From contig JBBRWQ010000019.1 in the NCBI GenBank assembly GCA_038249115.1, positions 1-47,372 of the forward strand: a DNA stretch of 47,372 nt, read 5' to 3'. Each line of letters opens with the position of its first letter. The stretch's first letter is position 1. The position numbers and the translations under genes are program-made. This document shows, piece by piece, positions 31,990 to 40,114 of this stretch. The stretch is from UBA4719 sp038249115 (GTDB lineage Bacteria > Actinomycetota > Actinomycetes > Actinomycetales > Dermatophilaceae). Under the pieces are notes generated by a model. It was not told where the DNA came from. It did not search any database and worked only from the letters and a program-made list of their open reading frames with translations.

Positions 31990-33876
31990 CTACGTCGTGG
32001 CGACGTCGGCCCTGTTGCCCACGAGCTCACGTAGACGAGCATTCGTCGTGGCGTCAACCGAGTAGATCGCGACTCCGCGCATGCCGCGAGTGAGCAACAC
32101 CTTGTAGACGTTGCGGATCAGCCGGTCGGCCTGGACGTCGTCGACCTTCTTGCCGTTCCGGAAGTCTGGGTCCCTGTTGGCCGACCTCACCATCACCCAG
32201 GCGTCGTCACGCCAGACCAGGTCGGGCCCGATGATGACGCCGGCGTGGTCGTACTCGAAACCCTGGGCGGTGTAGACGCATCCGACCTGGTCGAACCCGG
32301 CGGGGTCGGTGGCCCAGAGAGCAGCGGCCGGAGCTCCTCCGACAGACCGGTCACCCTTCAGGTTCCACGGGCGCGACCATCCCCCGATCTTGACGTCGCG
32401 CACCAGCGTGCCATCCGGTTCAGGATCACTCCACGGCCAGCAGTAGCCGGCAGCGATACGCCCGCTGTACCCATCCGAGATCCTCGACTTGAGTGACGCC
32501 TCCATCTCATAAGGCGAGTCGACGACCTCCACGTCGAAGCGCGGATCACCTATCCATTGGATGGGTCCGCCGGGCGTCAGCCCCAGCAGTCGCTTGACCC
32601 AGAGGAGGTACTCCTCCGAGCCACCACAACGGAACTGGGCGTCGAGGTTGATCTTCTCAACTCGAATCCCCCGCGCCAGAGAGTTCTTCTCGATGTCATC
32701 AACAGTGCCTTGCTCCCCCGGACGCACGACCTGGAACTCGTCCAGCAGGAAGATCGGGACCCGCGCCGCAGCGATGAGCTCGTCGATCTGGGGACGGCCT
32801 CTTCGAAGCTCGGCCTTGGTCCAGCGATCGACCGAGGTCTCTCGGATGCGATGTGCCTCATCCAGGATCAAGGCATCGAGGTCGTTGGCATCAGCCGCCA
32901 TGAACGAGTTGAAGTATTGAAACATCTTCTTCACTCTGGGCGCCCGGGCGCCGGCCACCTTGCGCAGCGTCTGGGTGAACGAACGCGATCCGGTGGCGTG
33001 GATGACGGTCCGGCCCTGTCGAGAGAGCTCGCCCAGCAACGAGAGCGCAATGACGCTCTTCCCTGAGCCGGGGCCTCCCGAGATGATCACCGTGGTCTTC
33101 TCATTTGCCCGACGGGCCCGCTCGACGACGTGCAGCACATAGTTGTACGCGTCTCGCTGCTCATCCAGCAGGACAAACATCTCCCGGCGCTGCACTTCAT
33201 CTGCGGCAAGGGCCAGCAGTTGTTTGGAGGGCGCGATCCGGCTGGAAAGCAAGGCATCGGCATACCGCGCACCGCTTTGACCCTGGGCAAATCGGGACCT
33301 GAGGAACTCTTGGAACTCGCTGCGTCGCTGGCCGGTGAAGAGACTGCCCTGGCGGTTGCCGGGAAGGCCAAGGAGATCAGCCACACCGCTATCCGTGGCG
33401 TTGTGCAGGTAGGCGACGCCCGCGAGAGACGATGGTGCATCTGCGAGAACGGCCGTGAAATCAAGCATGTAGTCGCAGTAGTCCCGCACCTGAAGCACCG
33501 GGTGGGTGACTGGTCGCTGGCCATACTGCTCGATCCTGACGAGGGTGTCGCTGTCTTCGAATCGCTCGGCGTGACTCCACTGCTTGAGCTCGACAACGAG
33601 GTATGACGCGCCGCCGGTCTTCGGATGCTGTCCCACGAGAACGACGTCGGCGCGCTTGCTTGTCAGCGGAAGCTGGTACTCGACGAGCATCTCGACGTCA
33701 GACAACCCAGCGGAGACCAGGTCGGCGACCAAAGCCGGGATGCTGCGTGTCCACGAGCGATGCTCACTGGCGGACGGTCGACGTCCGGTCCGGATTGTCA
33801 TCTGCTCAGAGATGAGGTCGGCGAAGTGTTGCTCGACGGCGGAGAATCCGCAGACCGATTGGCGGTACAGCGTCAC
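31990..33876 (-). CDS. DUF2075 protein: PD-(D/E)xK nuclease-like plus P-loop ATPase/helicase
   Basis: About 628 residues from the GTG at 33876, chosen because VTLYRQSV fits the family N-terminus; an ATG at 33954 is in frame but adds unlike sequence. Residues 60-100 contain a restriction-like nuclease core (RADVVLVG with Asp77, then VVELK with Glu96 and Lys98). The ATPase half has Walker A GGPGSGKS (267-274) and Walker B LILDEAHR (about 336-343), with further superfamily 1-like motifs (LDAQFRCGG, YTAQGFEYDHAGVIIG, VLLTRGMRGVAIY). It probably cleaves or unwinds nucleic acid. It diverges from a MazG-like gene, an arrangement suggesting a defence or DNA-damage function. Confidence 0.88.
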   Translation of the reverse strand: MTLYRQSVCGFSAVEQHFADLISEQMTIRTGRRPSASEHRSWTRSIPALVADLVSAGLSDVEMLVEYQLPLTSKRADVVLVGQHPKTGGASYLVVELKQWSHAERFEDSDTLVRIEQYGQRPVTHPVLQVRDYCDYMLDFTAVLADAPSSLAGVAYLHNATDSGVADLLGLPGNRQGSLFTGQRRSEFQEFLRSRFAQGQSGARYADALLSSRIAPSKQLLALAADEVQRREMFVLLDEQRDAYNYVLHVVERARRANEKTTVIISGGPGSGKSVIALSLLGELSRQGRTVIHATGSRSFTQTLRKVAGARAPRVKKMFQYFNSFMAADANDLDALILDEAHRIRETSVDRWTKAELRRGRPQIDELIAAARVPIFLLDEFQVVRPGEQGTVDDIEKNSLARGIRVEKINLDAQFRCGGSEEYLLWVKRLLGLTPGGPIQWIGDPRFDVEVVDSPYEMEASLKSRISDGYSGRIAAGYCWPWSDPEPDGTLVRDVKIGGWSRPWNLKGDRSVGGAPAAALWATDPAGFDQVGCVYTAQGFEYDHAGVIIGPDLVWRDDAWVMVRSANRDPDFRNGKKVDDVQADRLIRNVYKVLLTRGMRGVAIYSVDATTNARLRELVGNRADVATT

Positions 33877-34016
33877 AGCACAGAACCCCAGGCAGCACGA
33901 AGTGATTCGTGCGGGTGGGGGCATGTCCTGAGACGGAAGCCCGTCGGGCCGCAATTACGTTGGCGACTCTAGCCCTCGGGCTTTGGTGTCGCGAGAGAAG
34001 CGGCATACTCCGTCTT

Positions 34017-34364
34017 GTGTCTGACCTGAAAGAGATCCGCGACGCCGCACGTGAGTTCATTGCCGAGCGCGACTGGGAGCAGTTCCAGGATCCCAAGTCC
34101 ATCCTGCTGGCACTCGTCGGCGAGGTCGGAGAGCTGGCGGAGTTGTTGCAGTGGCTGCCCGCAGAAAATGCGCGTGAGCTGATGCATGACGAACCCCTGC
34201 ACACTCGGGCTTCGCAGGAGATGGCAGACGTGCTCATCTACCTGATCGGGCTTGCAGACCAGTGCGGGGTCGACCTCGGCTCCGCCGCCCTCGCCAAGAT
34301 CCAGGCCTCCGCAGACAAGTACCCGGCCCACGAGACTCGCGGCGTCGCTCCTGACAAGACGTGA
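34017..34364 (+). CDS. MazG-like nucleotide pyrophosphohydrolase
   Basis: About 115 residues from the GTG at 34017. The metal-binding pattern ExxE...ExxD is intact: EVGE (36-39) and EMAD (68-71), with LIYLIGLADQCGVDL following as in all-alpha NTP pyrophosphatases. Such enzymes convert NTPs or dNTPs to NMPs plus pyrophosphate, cleaning up damaged nucleotides or lowering pools. It is divergently oriented to the DUF2075 gene across about 140 bases. No strong Shine-Dalgarno sequence precedes the start, so the first few residues are uncertain. Confidence 0.88.
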   Translation: MSDLKEIRDAAREFIAERDWEQFQDPKSILLALVGEVGELAELLQWLPAENARELMHDEPLHTRASQEMADVLIYLIGLADQCGVDLGSAALAKIQASADKYPAHETRGVAPDKT

Positions 34365-34385
34365 GTTGTCAGCGCCTCCGCGACT

Positions 34386-34404
34386 GCCCGGCCACTGGCT
34401 GGGC
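34386..34404. terminator. Hairpin between convergent mazG-like and copA genes
   Basis: GCCC-G-GCC, loop ACT, then GGC-T-GGGC forms an eight-pair stem with one G-U pair inside the 44-base gap between two convergent genes. Symmetry lets it work for both strands. There is no T-tract, as is common in high-GC actinobacteria. Confidence 0.45.
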
Positions 34405-34408
34405 GCAC

Positions 34409-36712
34409 TCAGGCAGTCGTCGTCGGGCCCGATGTCGTCAGGGGTGAGAAGCGGCGCAGTCGCAGGCTGTTGCTGACCACGAAGACCGAGCTGAATGCCA
34501 TGGCCCCGCCCGCGATCAGTGGGTTGAGCAGACCGAGGGCGGCCAGCGGGATGGCTGCCACGTTGTAGGCGAACGCCCAGAAGAGGTTGCCCTTGATGGT
34601 CTTCAGCGTCGTGCGGGACAGCCGGATGGCGTCCGCTGCCGCCCGCAGGTCCCCGCGGACCAGGGTCAGGTCGGAGGCCTCGATGGCCACGTCGCTGCCG
34701 GTGCCCATAGCCAGGCCGAGGTCAGCCTGGGCAAGTGCGGCGGCGTCATTGACACCATCTCCGACCATCGCCACGACACTTCCCTGGTCCTGCAGAGTCT
34801 TGACTGCGGAGACCTTGTCGGCGGGCAGGACCTCGGCGATGACGTCTTCCGGCCCGATGCCGACCAGGGCCGCGACCGCGTGGGCGGCCCGGGAGTTGTC
34901 ACCGGTGAGCAGGATGGGTCGAAGCCCGAGAGCGCGGAACTGCTCGATCGCCTGCGCCGAGGTGTCCTTGATGGTGTCGGACACCACGATGATGCCGCGA
35001 GCGGCGCCGTCCCAGGCCACCCAGACCGGGGTCTGGCCACGGCCCTCGGCCTCGTCGGCTTTGGCGGCCAGGTCGTCGGGGGCGCTGACAGACCACTCCT
35101 TGGCGAGCCAGGTACGCCGGCCCACCAGGACCGCGTGCCCGTCCACGACCCCGGAGACTCCCCTGCCGTCGTGGTTGCTGAAGTCGGCAACCGCGGGCAG
35201 GGTGTCGTCGTGGGCTGCCTTGGCGGCAACGACGATCGCCTTGGCGATGGGATGCTCGGAGGCGTCCTCGAGGGCGCCGGCAAGAGTCTGGATCTCGGCC
35301 ACGGTCTCGTCCGTGGTGGCGTGGACCGCTGCCACGCTCATCTTGCCGGTGGTGATGGTGCCGGTCTTGTCGAGCAGGATCGTGTCGACCTTGTGGGTGG
35401 ACTCGAGGATCTGTGGGCCCTTGATCAGGATGCCGAGCTGAGCCCCGCGTCCGGTTCCGACCATCAGCGCGGTTGGGGTGGCAAGGCCCAGGGCGCAGGG
35501 GCAGGCGATGATCAGGACGGCCACAGAGGCGGTGAACGCCGCGGTCGCGGAGTGTCCGGTCAGCAGCCACACGGCCAGGGTGCTCAAGGAGAGCAGGATG
35601 ACGACCGGGACGAAGATCCCGGAGATCCGGTCGGCCAGCCGCTGGACCTGAGCCTTGCCGTTCTGCGCGTCCTCAACCAGGCGTGCCATCTGCGCCAGCT
35701 GGGTATCCGCGCCGATCCGGGTGACACGGACCATGAGCCGTCCACCCGCGTTGACGGTCGCACCGACCACGGCGTCGCCGGGACCGACCTCGACCGGGAC
35801 CGACTCGCCGGTCAGCATCGAGGCGTCGATTGCAGAGGTGCCTTCGGTGACGAGACCGTCGGTGGCGACCTTCTCCCCGGGGCGGACCACGAAGATGTCC
35901 CCGAGAGCGAGCTGCTCGACCGGGATCCGGACCTCGATCCCGTCCCGGACGACGGCGACGTCCTTGGCCCCCATGTTCATCAACGCTCGCAGTGCGGACC
36001 CCGAACGCTTCTTGGCGTTGGCCTCGAAGTAGCGCCCGGCCAGGATGAAGACGGTGACCACCGCGGCGGCCTCGAGATAGATGTGTGCCACCCCGTCGTC
36101 GCGTGCGGGCATGATGCTGAAAGCCATCCGCTCGCCGACCGCCCCGGCGCCACCGAAGAACAGTGCCCACAGCGACCAGAGCCACGCGGCGCTGACACCT
36201 ACCGAGATCAGGGTGTCCATGGTCGCCGCGCGATGCCGGGCGTTGGTGAACGCGGCCCGGTGGAACGGCAGGGCGCCCCACACCACGACGGGAGAGGCCA
36301 GGGTCAGCGACAGCCACTGCCAGTTGTCGAACTGCAAGGGCGGAATCATCGAGAGGAGCAGAACCGGCAGGCTCAGGATCGAGGAGATCACCAGCCGTTG
36401 TCGCAGACGGGAGACCTCGTCGTCCTGCTCGTCAACCTCGTCATGACCTGCCGCGGCCTTGTCGACCTTCGGGACAGGCAGAGCTGCGGTATAGCCGGTC
36501 GCCTCGATTGTCTCGATCAGGTCCTCGGGGGTGAGCGACCCGGAATACGTCACCTTGGCCTTCTCGGTCGAGTAGTTGACCGTCGCGATGACGCCCCCGA
36601 GCTTGTTCAGCTTCTTCTCGATCCGCATGGCGCAGGAGGCGCAGGTCATCCCACCGATGACAAGCTCGACGCTGCGGTCCTCGGCGATCTGGTCGGCAGT
36701 GCTGGTGGTCAT
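34409..36712 (-). CDS. copA: Copper-exporting P1B-type ATPase
   Basis: 767 residues. One N-terminal heavy-metal domain with GMTCASC (Cys24, Cys27), eight predicted membrane helices, the TGES actuator loop (301-304), the intramembrane CPC (404-406) typical of Cu+ transporters, the phosphorylation motif DKTGT (448-452), the HP motif in SEHPIAKAI and the hinge GDGVND. It pumps cuprous ions out of the cytoplasm with ATP. A strong GGAGGAGAGG precedes the ATG. It is the last gene of csoR-copZ-copA, controlled by the operators at 37367-37418. A hairpin ends at its Shine-Dalgarno sequence. Confidence 0.95.
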   Translation of the reverse strand: MTTSTADQIAEDRSVELVIGGMTCASCAMRIEKKLNKLGGVIATVNYSTEKAKVTYSGSLTPEDLIETIEATGYTAALPVPKVDKAAAGHDEVDEQDDEVSRLRQRLVISSILSLPVLLLSMIPPLQFDNWQWLSLTLASPVVVWGALPFHRAAFTNARHRAATMDTLISVGVSAAWLWSLWALFFGGAGAVGERMAFSIMPARDDGVAHIYLEAAAVVTVFILAGRYFEANAKKRSGSALRALMNMGAKDVAVVRDGIEVRIPVEQLALGDIFVVRPGEKVATDGLVTEGTSAIDASMLTGESVPVEVGPGDAVVGATVNAGGRLMVRVTRIGADTQLAQMARLVEDAQNGKAQVQRLADRISGIFVPVVILLSLSTLAVWLLTGHSATAAFTASVAVLIIACPCALGLATPTALMVGTGRGAQLGILIKGPQILESTHKVDTILLDKTGTITTGKMSVAAVHATTDETVAEIQTLAGALEDASEHPIAKAIVVAAKAAHDDTLPAVADFSNHDGRGVSGVVDGHAVLVGRRTWLAKEWSVSAPDDLAAKADEAEGRGQTPVWVAWDGAARGIIVVSDTIKDTSAQAIEQFRALGLRPILLTGDNSRAAHAVAALVGIGPEDVIAEVLPADKVSAVKTLQDQGSVVAMVGDGVNDAAALAQADLGLAMGTGSDVAIEASDLTLVRGDLRAAADAIRLSRTTLKTIKGNLFWAFAYNVAAIPLAALGLLNPLIAGGAMAFSSVFVVSNSLRLRRFSPLTTSGPTTTA

Positions 36713-36726
36713 GGGTTCCTCTCCTC

Positions 36727-36745
36727 CTGCGCAAGATCAGCGCAG
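36727..36745 (-). promoter_or_regulatory. Hairpin abutting the copA ribosome binding site
   Basis: Inverted arms CTGCGC (36727-36732) and GCGCAG (36740-36745) with a seven-base loop lie in the 64-base gap between copZ and copA. On the copA mRNA the 3' arm runs directly into the GGAGGAG Shine-Dalgarno sequence. It might tune copA translation or mark an RNA processing end that sets the copZ to copA ratio. Read on the plus strand it is followed by TTTT, but no plus-strand gene ends here. Confidence 0.45.
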
Positions 36746-36776
36746 TTTTACGGCAGATTCAGTCGGTTAACAGATG

Positions 36777-36998
36777 TCAGACGGAGACGAGCTTGTAGTC
36801 GCCGGCCTCGACCAGGGCGACGGCCACCTCGTCGTCCGTGAGTGGCTGGTCAGCGGTGACTCTCACGGTGGAGGTGCCGTCGGCGACGAGGTCGATCTGC
36901 ACATCCGTGACGCCGGCCAGCACGCTCAGCTCACTGGTGACGGCACCGACGCAGTGTCCGCAGGTCATTCCGGTCACGGGGAAGGTCTGGGTGCTCAT
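36777..36998 (-). CDS. copZ: Copper chaperone (heavy-metal-associated domain)
   Basis: 73 residues forming a single HMA domain with the metal motif GMTCGHC near the N-terminus. It carries Cu+ in the cytosol to CopA and to CsoR. The ATG at 36998 has AAGGAG at good spacing; an upstream in-frame ATG at 37040 adds an unlike 14-residue tail. It lies between csoR (55 bases upstream) and copA (64 bases downstream) in one transcription unit. Confidence 0.92.
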   Translation of the reverse strand: MSTQTFPVTGMTCGHCVGAVTSELSVLAGVTDVQIDLVADGTSTVRVTADQPLTDDEVAVALVEAGDYKLVSV

Positions 36999-37053
36999 AT
37001 GGTTCTCCTTGTTGGTGGTGGTGTCGATGGTTGGTGTCACAGGGTGGATCGGT

Positions 37054-37347
37054 TCAGGAACGGACCAGGCGTGCGATCGCGGCTGAGGCTTCTTTCAGCT
37101 TGTCCGACGCCTCATCGCCACCGGCCTGGATGGCGTTGGTGACGCAGTGGTTCAGGTGCTCGTCGAGCAGGGCAAGCGCGACCGCCTCCAACGCTTTGGT
37201 GGCCGCGGAGATCTGGGTCAGCACGTCGATGCAGTACGTGTCCTGCTCCACCATCTTGTGGATGCCGCGGACCTGTCCCTCGATCCGGCGCAGTCGCTTC
37301 AGGTGGGCGTCTTTGGTGGCGTGGTAGCCCGGCGCATCGTTGTGCAC
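37054..37347 (-). CDS. csoR: Copper-sensing repressor CsoR
   Basis: 97 residues of the CsoR/RcnR all-helical family. The Cu+ ligands are conserved with the right spacing: Cys39, His64 and Cys68 (C-x24-H-x3-C), and the basic DNA-contact region KRLRRIEGQVRGI lies near the N-terminus. Without copper it should bind the GGGTA/TACCC operators just upstream; Cu+ releases it. The start is a GTG with AAGGAGGAGG five bases upstream. It is the first gene of the copper operon and therefore autoregulated. Confidence 0.95.
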   Translation of the reverse strand: MHNDAPGYHATKDAHLKRLRRIEGQVRGIHKMVEQDTYCIDVLTQISAATKALEAVALALLDEHLNHCVTNAIQAGGDEASDKLKEASAAIARLVRS

Positions 37348-37366
37348 GGTCCTCCTCCTTCACAAG

Positions 37367-37381
37367 TACCCGGTGGGGGTA
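37367..37381 (-). promoter_or_regulatory. CsoR-type operator 1
   Basis: TACCC-GGTGG-GGGTA, a 15-base inverted repeat in the csoR leader, 20 bases before the csoR start. It has the same arm sequence and arm spacing as operator 2, with centres 35 bases apart. The GGGTA/TACCC arms match known CsoR targets. Confidence 0.75.
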
Positions 37382-37397
37382 TCCCCCATAGACTTCA

Positions 37398-37418
37398 ACT
37401 ATACCCCCGACGGGTATA
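37398..37418 (-). promoter_or_regulatory. CsoR-type operator 2 overlapping a likely -10 box
   Basis: A perfect 7-base inverted repeat, TATACCC and GGGTATA, separated by CCGAC (37400-37418). On the minus strand it ends in TATAGT (37398-37403), a good -10 candidate with transcription starting about 7 bases further on. A repressor bound here would cover the promoter, and operator 1 would lie in the initial transcribed region. Confidence 0.75.
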
Positions 37419-37446
37419 TTCCGCGTCCCCGGGGTGGGTCGTTCTC

Positions 37447-38319
37447 CTACGGGTGCGCGGGGCGTTCGTGCTCCGCGTGGCGGCTGGCCTCGAACTGGAT
37501 GGTGGAGTGCTCGATGTCGAAGTGTCCGGCCAGGCATTGCTGGAGCTCGTCGAGCAGGCTCTGCAGGTGCCCGTCGTAGAAGGACGTGTCGTCAACGACG
37601 ACGTGCGCCGTCAGCACTGGCAGGCCCGTGGCCACCTGGCTGGCATGCAGTTCGTGCACCGCCCGCACATGGGCGACCGCGAGCAGGTGCTCACGAACCT
37701 CACTCAGCTCCAGACCTTTGGGCGTCGACTCCAGCAGGACGTCGACGCTCTCACGCAACAGATTCAGGGTCCGCGGAATGATCAACGCCCCGATCAGCAG
37801 CGATGCCAGCGCGTCGGCCCGTGACCAGCCGGTGACGGCGATGACGGTGGCTGCGATCAGGACGGCCACCGACCCGAGTGCGTCATTCACGACCTCCAGG
37901 AACGCAGCCCGCATGTTCAGGTTCTGCGACCGCGATCCGGCCAGGACGGCGATACCGATCACGTTGCCCACCAACCCGATGCACCCGAAGACCAGCATCG
38001 CTGCCGGAACCACCTCGGGCGGGTCGAACAGTCTGCGCACCCCTTCGACGAGGACGAAGCCACCCACGGCCAGGAGCACCGCCGCCTGACCCGCGGCCGC
38101 AAGCACCTCGGCCCGGCGAAAGCCCCAGGTCCGGCCCAGGGTCACCGGCCGCTGAACCAGTACGGAGGCAACCCAGGCCAGGGTCAGCCCGGCCACGTCG
38201 GTGAGCATGTGACCCGCGTCGGCCAGGAGGGCCAGGCTGCCTGAGACAACCGCGCCGATGACCTCAGCGACCAGGACTGTGGCGGTGATGGCGAGCACGG
38301 TCATCAGCCGTCTACTCAC
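37447..38319 (-). CDS. Cation diffusion facilitator (CDF) exporter
   Basis: About 290 residues from the GTG at 38319, which has GGAGGGGGCGG upstream and overlaps the end of the ABC permease gene by eight bases. Six membrane helices fill the first 200 residues. The metal site residues are ADAGHMLTD in helix 2 (Asp34, His37, Asp41) and LEVVND in helix 5 (Glu142, Asp146). In Zn transporters such as YiiP the helix 5 residue is usually His, so metal preference may differ. The C-terminal domain (about 205-290) is the cytoplasmic dimerisation fold. It ends before the csoR operators and may not belong to the copper regulon. Confidence 0.9.
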   Translation of the reverse strand: MSRRLMTVLAITATVLVAEVIGAVVSGSLALLADAGHMLTDVAGLTLAWVASVLVQRPVTLGRTWGFRRAEVLAAAGQAAVLLAVGGFVLVEGVRRLFDPPEVVPAAMLVFGCIGLVGNVIGIAVLAGSRSQNLNMRAAFLEVVNDALGSVAVLIAATVIAVTGWSRADALASLLIGALIIPRTLNLLRESVDVLLESTPKGLELSEVREHLLAVAHVRAVHELHASQVATGLPVLTAHVVVDDTSFYDGHLQSLLDELQQCLAGHFDIEHSTIQFEASRHAEHERPAHP

Positions 38320-39145
38320 GGACCGCCCCCTCCAGCATGCCCGCGATGAAATGGCGCTGCAGGACGAGATAGAGGGCAACGACGGGCGTTGCCACGATGA
38401 CCGCACCAGCGGCCAACAGGGTGAATCCCTGGGTGTACTGGCCCTGGAAGAAGGCCAGCCCCAAGGGGGCGGTGCGCAGACCCTCGTCGGTCACCATCAC
38501 CAGCGGGATCAGGAACTCGTTCCAGGTCCACATGAACACCAGCACAGTGAGGGTGACGATGGCCGGTCTCGCCAGCGGCACGAGCACTTGCCAGAGGATG
38601 CGGCGGTTCGAGGCGCCGTCCAACCGCGCTGCCTCAATCAGCGACCTGCTGCTGGAACGGAAATAGGCACGCATCCAGAAGCTTCCGAAGGCCACGGACT
38701 GGGCCACCTGGGGAAGGGCGACCGCCCAGAACGTGTTGGTGAGGCCGAGCGTTCGCAGGTCGAAGTACAGAGGGACGACGATGGCTTCGCTGGGCATCAT
38801 GATGCCCAGGAGGAAGAGGTAGAAGAGCGGGGATGACCCGCGAAAACGCATGGTGCCAAAGGCGAATCCACTCAGGATCGACAGGGCGACGCTGACGATC
38901 ACCACCGAGACGGACACCAGGAGGCTCATCCGCATGTAGCTGCCGAAGTGGCCCACCTGCCATGCCTCGGTGAAGTTGCCGAAGTGCAGACCGGCGAACG
39001 AGGCGGTCGCGCCGGCGCCCGTGCCGGCGGAGTCACTCGGGCCAAGGGCTGATTGGAGGATGGTCAGGATCGGGATGAGGGCGAAGACGGCGAACGCCGC
39101 GAGGATGACGTAGTTCGCAGAGCGCTCTGCACGGGAGACCCTCAT
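38312..39145 (-). CDS. Sugar ABC transporter permease (MalG type)
   Basis: 277 residues with six predicted membrane segments and the cytoplasmic EAA loop, EAARLDGASNRRILWQVLVPLA, which contacts the ATPase. It pairs with the permease upstream to form the channel of a carbohydrate ABC importer (CUT1 family). No ATP-binding subunit is encoded in the window, so a shared MsmK/UgpC-type ATPase elsewhere is likely, as is common in actinobacteria. Ten bases separate it from the preceding permease gene. Confidence 0.92.
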   Translation of the reverse strand: MRVSRAERSANYVILAAFAVFALIPILTILQSALGPSDSAGTGAGATASFAGLHFGNFTEAWQVGHFGSYMRMSLLVSVSVVIVSVALSILSGFAFGTMRFRGSSPLFYLFLLGIMMPSEAIVVPLYFDLRTLGLTNTFWAVALPQVAQSVAFGSFWMRAYFRSSSRSLIEAARLDGASNRRILWQVLVPLARPAIVTLTVLVFMWTWNEFLIPLVMVTDEGLRTAPLGLAFFQGQYTQGFTLLAAGAVIVATPVVALYLVLQRHFIAGMLEGAVRE

Positions 39146-39155
39146 CGCGGGACCC

Positions 39156-40103
39156 TCATGAGGTGTCCCGGTCGCCGATACGGGTGATACCGAACGAGAT
39201 CGCGAAGATCACGATCGTCAGGGAGACGCCGATCGCGGCAGCGGAGCCAACCCGTCCGAGCTCGAACGCCCGGTGATACACCTCGTATGACGGCACGGAC
39301 GTCGTGTTGCCCGGCCCGCCTCTGGTGGTGACATAGACCAGGTCAAAGGTGCGCAGCGCGGCGATCACGGTCAGGGTCAGCGCGACCGCGATCTCGCCGC
39401 GGACGGAGGGCAACGTCACGGCGAAGAACTCGCGCACCGGTCCGGAGCCGTCAAGTCGCGCAGCCTCATACAGCTCGCCGTTGATCCGGCCCATACCCGC
39501 GAGCAGCAGCACCGTCACCAGCCCGGTCTCGAACCAGCTGCCCACGAACCCCACGGCGGTCAGGGCGAGGTCGTAGTCGCCGAGCCAGCCGCGGGTCAGC
39601 GAGTCCAGACCAACTGAGCTGAGCAGGGCGTTGAGGCTCCCGTCCGGCGCGTAGATGCGACGCCAGGCAACGGCGACGACGACCATCGCCACGACCTGCG
39701 GGAGGAACACCACCGTCCGGAAGAAGGACAGCCCCCGCACCTTTGCCCGATTGAGAACCGACGCAAGCAGCAGGCCCACGACCGTGGGGATGACGGCGAA
39801 GAAGACCATCAGCACGAGGGCGTGACCGAAGGCGCTGCGGAGCCCCTCGTCGGTGAGGACCTCCTGGTAGTTGTCGAGGCCGATCCAGCGTCCGAGAGTG
39901 AGTCCGTCCCAGTCGTAGAACGAGATCTGTACCGCGCGAAGCAAGGGGTAGAGCAGGAATGCGGTGTAGACCAAGAACGCTGGCAGCAGGTAAAGATAGG
40001 CGATCCGCCGCGGCTCACCAGGCGGACCGGCATCGCGCGTCATCCCGGCCCGCGGCGCAACCCGGGAGCGGGCTCGGGCCCTGACCCGAGCAGGCTGCCT
40101 CAC
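39156..40103 (-). CDS. Sugar ABC transporter permease (MalF type)
   Basis: 315 residues, first membrane segment at about 33-55 (IAYLYLLPAFLVYTAFLLYP) as usual for MalF/UgpA-type subunits, with the EAA motif YEAARLDGSGPVREFFAVTLP. The start is uncertain: GTG at 40103 follows the upstream stop by eleven bases, whereas the ATG at 40043 would remove an Arg-rich 20-residue leader. It lies between the binding protein and the second permease in a typical order. Confidence 0.9.
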   Translation of the reverse strand: MRQPARVRARARSRVAPRAGMTRDAGPPGEPRRIAYLYLLPAFLVYTAFLLYPLLRAVQISFYDWDGLTLGRWIGLDNYQEVLTDEGLRSAFGHALVLMVFFAVIPTVVGLLLASVLNRAKVRGLSFFRTVVFLPQVVAMVVVAVAWRRIYAPDGSLNALLSSVGLDSLTRGWLGDYDLALTAVGFVGSWFETGLVTVLLLAGMGRINGELYEAARLDGSGPVREFFAVTLPSVRGEIAVALTLTVIAALRTFDLVYVTTRGGPGNTTSVPSYEVYHRAFELGRVGSAAAIGVSLTIVIFAISFGITRIGDRDTS

Positions 40104-40114
40104 GACGGAGATGA

